From: Chitinophagaceae bacterium | Lineage (GTDB): Bacteria; Bacteroidota; Bacteroidia; Chitinophagales; Chitinophagaceae | Direction of reading: 5' to 3' | Length of the DNA stretch: 8,248 nt | Assembly (NCBI GenBank): GCA_016786525.1 | Contig: JAEUVW010000072.1 | Location: 1 to 8,248, forward strand | In this document: positions 6,061 through 8,248 of the stretch, in pieces | Numbering within the stretch: the first letter of the stretch is position 1 | How the letters are laid out: every line of letters begins with the position of its first letter | Notes under the pieces: model-generated | Database searches by the model: none | What the model saw: only the letters and a program-made list of their open reading frames with translations | Told to the model about the DNA's origin: nothing | Translations under genes and position numbers: made by a program

Positions 6061-8248
6061 TTAAAGATAAGCTTCGAGTTCCGCTTCCGTTTTAACATAC
6101 ACTTCACGGGGTTTGCTGCCCACGGCAGGACCTACGATTCCGGCTGCTTCGATCTGGTCCATAATGCGGCCGGCGCGGTTATACCCCAGGTTGAGCCGGC
6201 GCTGCAGGTTGGAGGTAGAGCCGCTCTGGGATTGCACGATCAGCCTTGCACATTCTGCGAATAGTTCATCGCGGTTGCCGATGTCCAGTACCTTGCCGCT
6301 TCCTGCACCATCCTCGCCTTCATATTCGGGCAGTTCAAATGCAGAAGGGTAGCCACGTTGCGCACCGATAAACTCGACGATCTTTTCAACCTCCGGAGTG
6401 TCCACGAAGGCGCACTGCAGGCGCAGCAGTTCGCTGCCGTGGCTGATGAGCATATCGCCCCGGCCGACCAGTTGCTCCGCGCCGCCATTATCAAGGATGG
6501 TACGGGAGTCTACTTTTGCCGATACTTTAAAAGCGATACGGGCCGGGAAGTTGGCTTTGATCGTACCGGTGATCACATTCACCGAAGGGCGTTGTGTGGC
6601 TACGATCAGGTGAATGCCTACGGCACGTGCCAGCTGTGCCAGGCGCGCTATGGGCATTTCCACTTCCTTGCCTGCCGTCATGATCAGGTCCGCAAACTCA
6701 TCGACAACCAGCACGATAAACGGAAGGTATTTATGTCCTTTTTCAGGGTTCAGTTTACGGCTGATGAACTTCTCATTGTATTCCTTGATATTGCGGGTGC
6801 CCGCCTCTTTCAGCAGCTCGTAGCGGTTGTCCATTTCGATGCACAGCGCATTCAGAGTGTAGATCACTTTCTTGGTATCGGTAATGATCGCTTCTTCCTC
6901 ATTCGGCAGTTTGGCCAGGAAGTGTTTTTCAATCAGCTTGTACACCGACAACTCTACCTTTTTCGGGTCAACGAGCACAAACTTCAATTGCGAGGGGTGC
7001 TTTTTGTACAGCAGGGAAACCAGCACCGCATTGATCCCTACTGATTTACCTTGCCCTGTAGCGCCCGCCATCAGCAAGTGGGGCATGGTGGCCAGGTCGA
7101 CGATATAGTTCTCGTTATCGATCTTTTTACCCAAAGCGATCGGCAGGCTCATCTTATTGTGCACAAACTTATCGCTGCTGAGCAGGGCCCGCATGGATAC
7201 GATCTGCTTATTGGCATTGGGGACTTCAATACCGATGGTGCCCCTGCCGGGTATCGGCGCTATGATCCTGATGCCCAGGGCGGCCAGGTTCAATGCGATA
7301 TCATCTTCCAGGTTGCGGATCTTGGAGATGCGCACACCCTCAGCCGGCACAATTTCATACAAAGTGACCGTGGGCCCTACCGTGGCGCTGATGCGCTGGA
7401 TCTCAATGCCAAAACTGCGCAGGGTGGCAATGATCTGGTTCTTGTTTTTTTCCAGTTCCTCTTTATCCAGGGCGATCACTTCCTGGGCACGGTCTTCGAG
7501 CAGGTCGAGGGTAGGAAATTTATAGCTGGGCAGATCCAGCTCGGGGGCATAAGGCTCATTGCTCTGTATGCTGATGTGGCCGCTGACCGGCACCTCCGGT
7601 ACAGGCGGGACTTCCGGCTGCTTTACTTCAAAGGAAAGGTCGATATCGTTGGGTTTCGCCGGTTTTACCGGTGTTTTTTCCGGGATACTCAGCTCTTCGT
7701 TTAAGATCGTAGTTTCTTCAGGTTCGCCGGGCTCTTCCGGTACAGGTGCCGCTTCTTTTACGGGTGTTGCCGGTTTTTCGACGACATCGAAAGGGGTGGC
7801 CTGTTCCTGGCCGGCCTGTGCAAAGCGGTCGTTGATGCTGCCGAATACAGAAAGGCCGGCTGCTTCTTCAGGGTCTTCTTCCTCTTCGATAGCTCCGGTG
7901 GCCTGTACGACGGTCTTTTCCGTGGCCTGTTCTTCAGGCATGGCAAATTCTGCCTTTTCCTTTACCAGGGCTCCTGCCAGGTTGTTGCTCATTAATGCTG
8001 CCTTTGCCCTGGCTTTGCGGATCAGCGGGCGTATATCCAGGGAAAAGACGATAAAGGCTACCAGGGAGATGACCGCGAAAAGAATCAACCCTGTACCGAG
8101 CTTGCCGATCAGGCCGTTCAGGAAAACGATGGATTCATTGCCCCAGGCGCCTCCCCAGGCAAAGCCCGAGCCGGGAAAAATGTAAGTCAGTACCGGCGCG
8201 ACGATCAGCAGCAGCAGGCATACCCAGCGCAGGTATTTGGCCAGGCCG
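6061..8248 (-). CDS. ftsK: DNA translocase FtsK, N-terminus cut by window edge
   Basis: Septum-anchored, ATP-driven DNA pump that clears chromosome DNA from the division site and helps resolve dimers. 728 residues are visible; the frame runs off the right edge with no start, and the TTG at 8088 lies inside a membrane segment and is not the start. Visible in order: one membrane helix (about 8232-8182, LRWVCLLLLIVAPVLTYIF), a periplasmic loop FAWGGAWGNESIVFLN, a second helix (about 8112-8035, LIGKLGTGLILFAVISLVAF), a ~140-residue Pro/Glu/Val-rich cytoplasmic linker, then the RecA-like motor. The motor has Walker A GATGQGKS (7042-7065), Walker B FIVLVVDEFADL (about 6688-6720) and the ATQRPSVNVITGTIKANFPARIAFKV segment. 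The C-terminal winged-helix gamma domain (GSTSNLQRRLNLGYNRAGRIMDQIEAAGIVGP), which reads polar guide sequences in known FtsK proteins, is intact. All motor residues expected are present. lolA follows on the same strand. Confidence 0.97.
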   Translation of the reverse strand, partial: GLAKYLRWVCLLLLIVAPVLTYIFPGSGFAWGGAWGNESIVFLNGLIGKLGTGLILFAVISLVAFIVFSLDIRPLIRKARAKAALMSNNLAGALVKEKAEFAMPEEQATEKTVVQATGAIEEEEDPEEAAGLSVFGSINDRFAQAGQEQATPFDVVEKPATPVKEAAPVPEEPGEPEETTILNEELSIPEKTPVKPAKPNDIDLSFEVKQPEVPPVPEVPVSGHISIQSNEPYAPELDLPSYKFPTLDLLEDRAQEVIALDKEELEKNKNQIIATLRSFGIEIQRISATVGPTVTLYEIVPAEGVRISKIRNLEDDIALNLAALGIRIIAPIPGRGTIGIEVPNANKQIVSMRALLSSDKFVHNKMSLPIALGKKIDNENYIVDLATMPHLLMAGATGQGKSVGINAVLVSLLYKKHPSQLKFVLVDPKKVELSVYKLIEKHFLAKLPNEEEAIITDTKKVIYTLNALCIEMDNRYELLKEAGTRNIKEYNEKFISRKLNPEKGHKYLPFIVLVVDEFADLIMTAGKEVEMPIARLAQLARAVGIHLIVATQRPSVNVITGTIKANFPARIAFKVSAKVDSRTILDNGGAEQLVGRGDMLISHGSELLRLQCAFVDTPEVEKIVEFIGAQRGYPSAFELPEYEGEDGAGSGKVLDIGNRDELFAECARLIVQSQSGSTSNLQRRLNLGYNRAGRIMDQIEAAGIVGPAVGSKPREVYVKTEAELEAYL

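Noticed and set aside
6358..8185. Several long open frames on the + strand opposite ftsK (for example 6358-7044, 7051-7704, 7559-8185)
   Set aside because: All are antisense shadows of the FtsK motor and linker. The Ser/Gly/Thr-rich one at 7559-8185 simply mirrors the Pro/Glu-rich linker codons.
1..8248. A novel defence, mobile or biosynthetic system
   Set aside because: Every large frame is accounted for by housekeeping or envelope genes. No integrase, transposase, toxin-antitoxin pair, nuclease or biosynthetic core enzyme was seen.

Overview
The window looks like ordinary core chromosome from a member of the Bacteroidota, most likely a Chitinophagaceae-type organism. That placement is inference from three things. 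There is a fused MurF-alanine racemase gene. The promoter-like elements match the Bacteroidota -7 consensus (TAnnTTTG), and the gene starts lack clear Shine-Dalgarno sequences. There are also small lipoproteins of Bacteroidota style. I see no tRNA, rRNA, insertion sequence, prophage, CRISPR array or recognisable defence system.

Layout from left to right: (1) the 3' four-fifths of pyrG (CTP synthase, + strand, cut by the window edge); (2) a small + strand lipoprotein gene with its own promoter-like element, ending at a near-perfect hairpin; (3) a - strand gene for an Ala-rich lipoprotein whose C-terminus is built from a tandem GGMK..SDQN repeat, convergent on the same hairpin; (4) a divergent 150-200 bp promoter region; (5) a large + strand murF-alr fusion gene of 836 codons; (6) an intergenic region of about 200 bp holding a GC-rich, repeat-like stretch and a second bidirectional hairpin terminator; (7) a - strand lolA-like gene; (8) the - strand ftsK gene just upstream of lolA, complete at its C-terminus and running off the right edge inside its N-terminal membrane region.

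Functionally the window is about cell growth and the envelope. PyrG supplies CTP for nucleic acid and phospholipid synthesis. MurF-Alr provides D-alanine and adds D-Ala-D-Ala to the UDP-MurNAc-tripeptide of peptidoglycan. LolA carries lipoproteins across the periplasm, and FtsK couples chromosome segregation to division. The ftsK-lolA order is the same as in Escherichia coli. The two lipoproteins are the least understood genes here. One carries a K-D-D-E stretch right after its lipid-anchor cysteine, resembling the Bacteroidota surface-export signal. The other lacks such a signal and has the C-terminal repeats. These two, and the GC-rich intergenic element, are the only parts that merit a second look; I did not find a convincing novel system.
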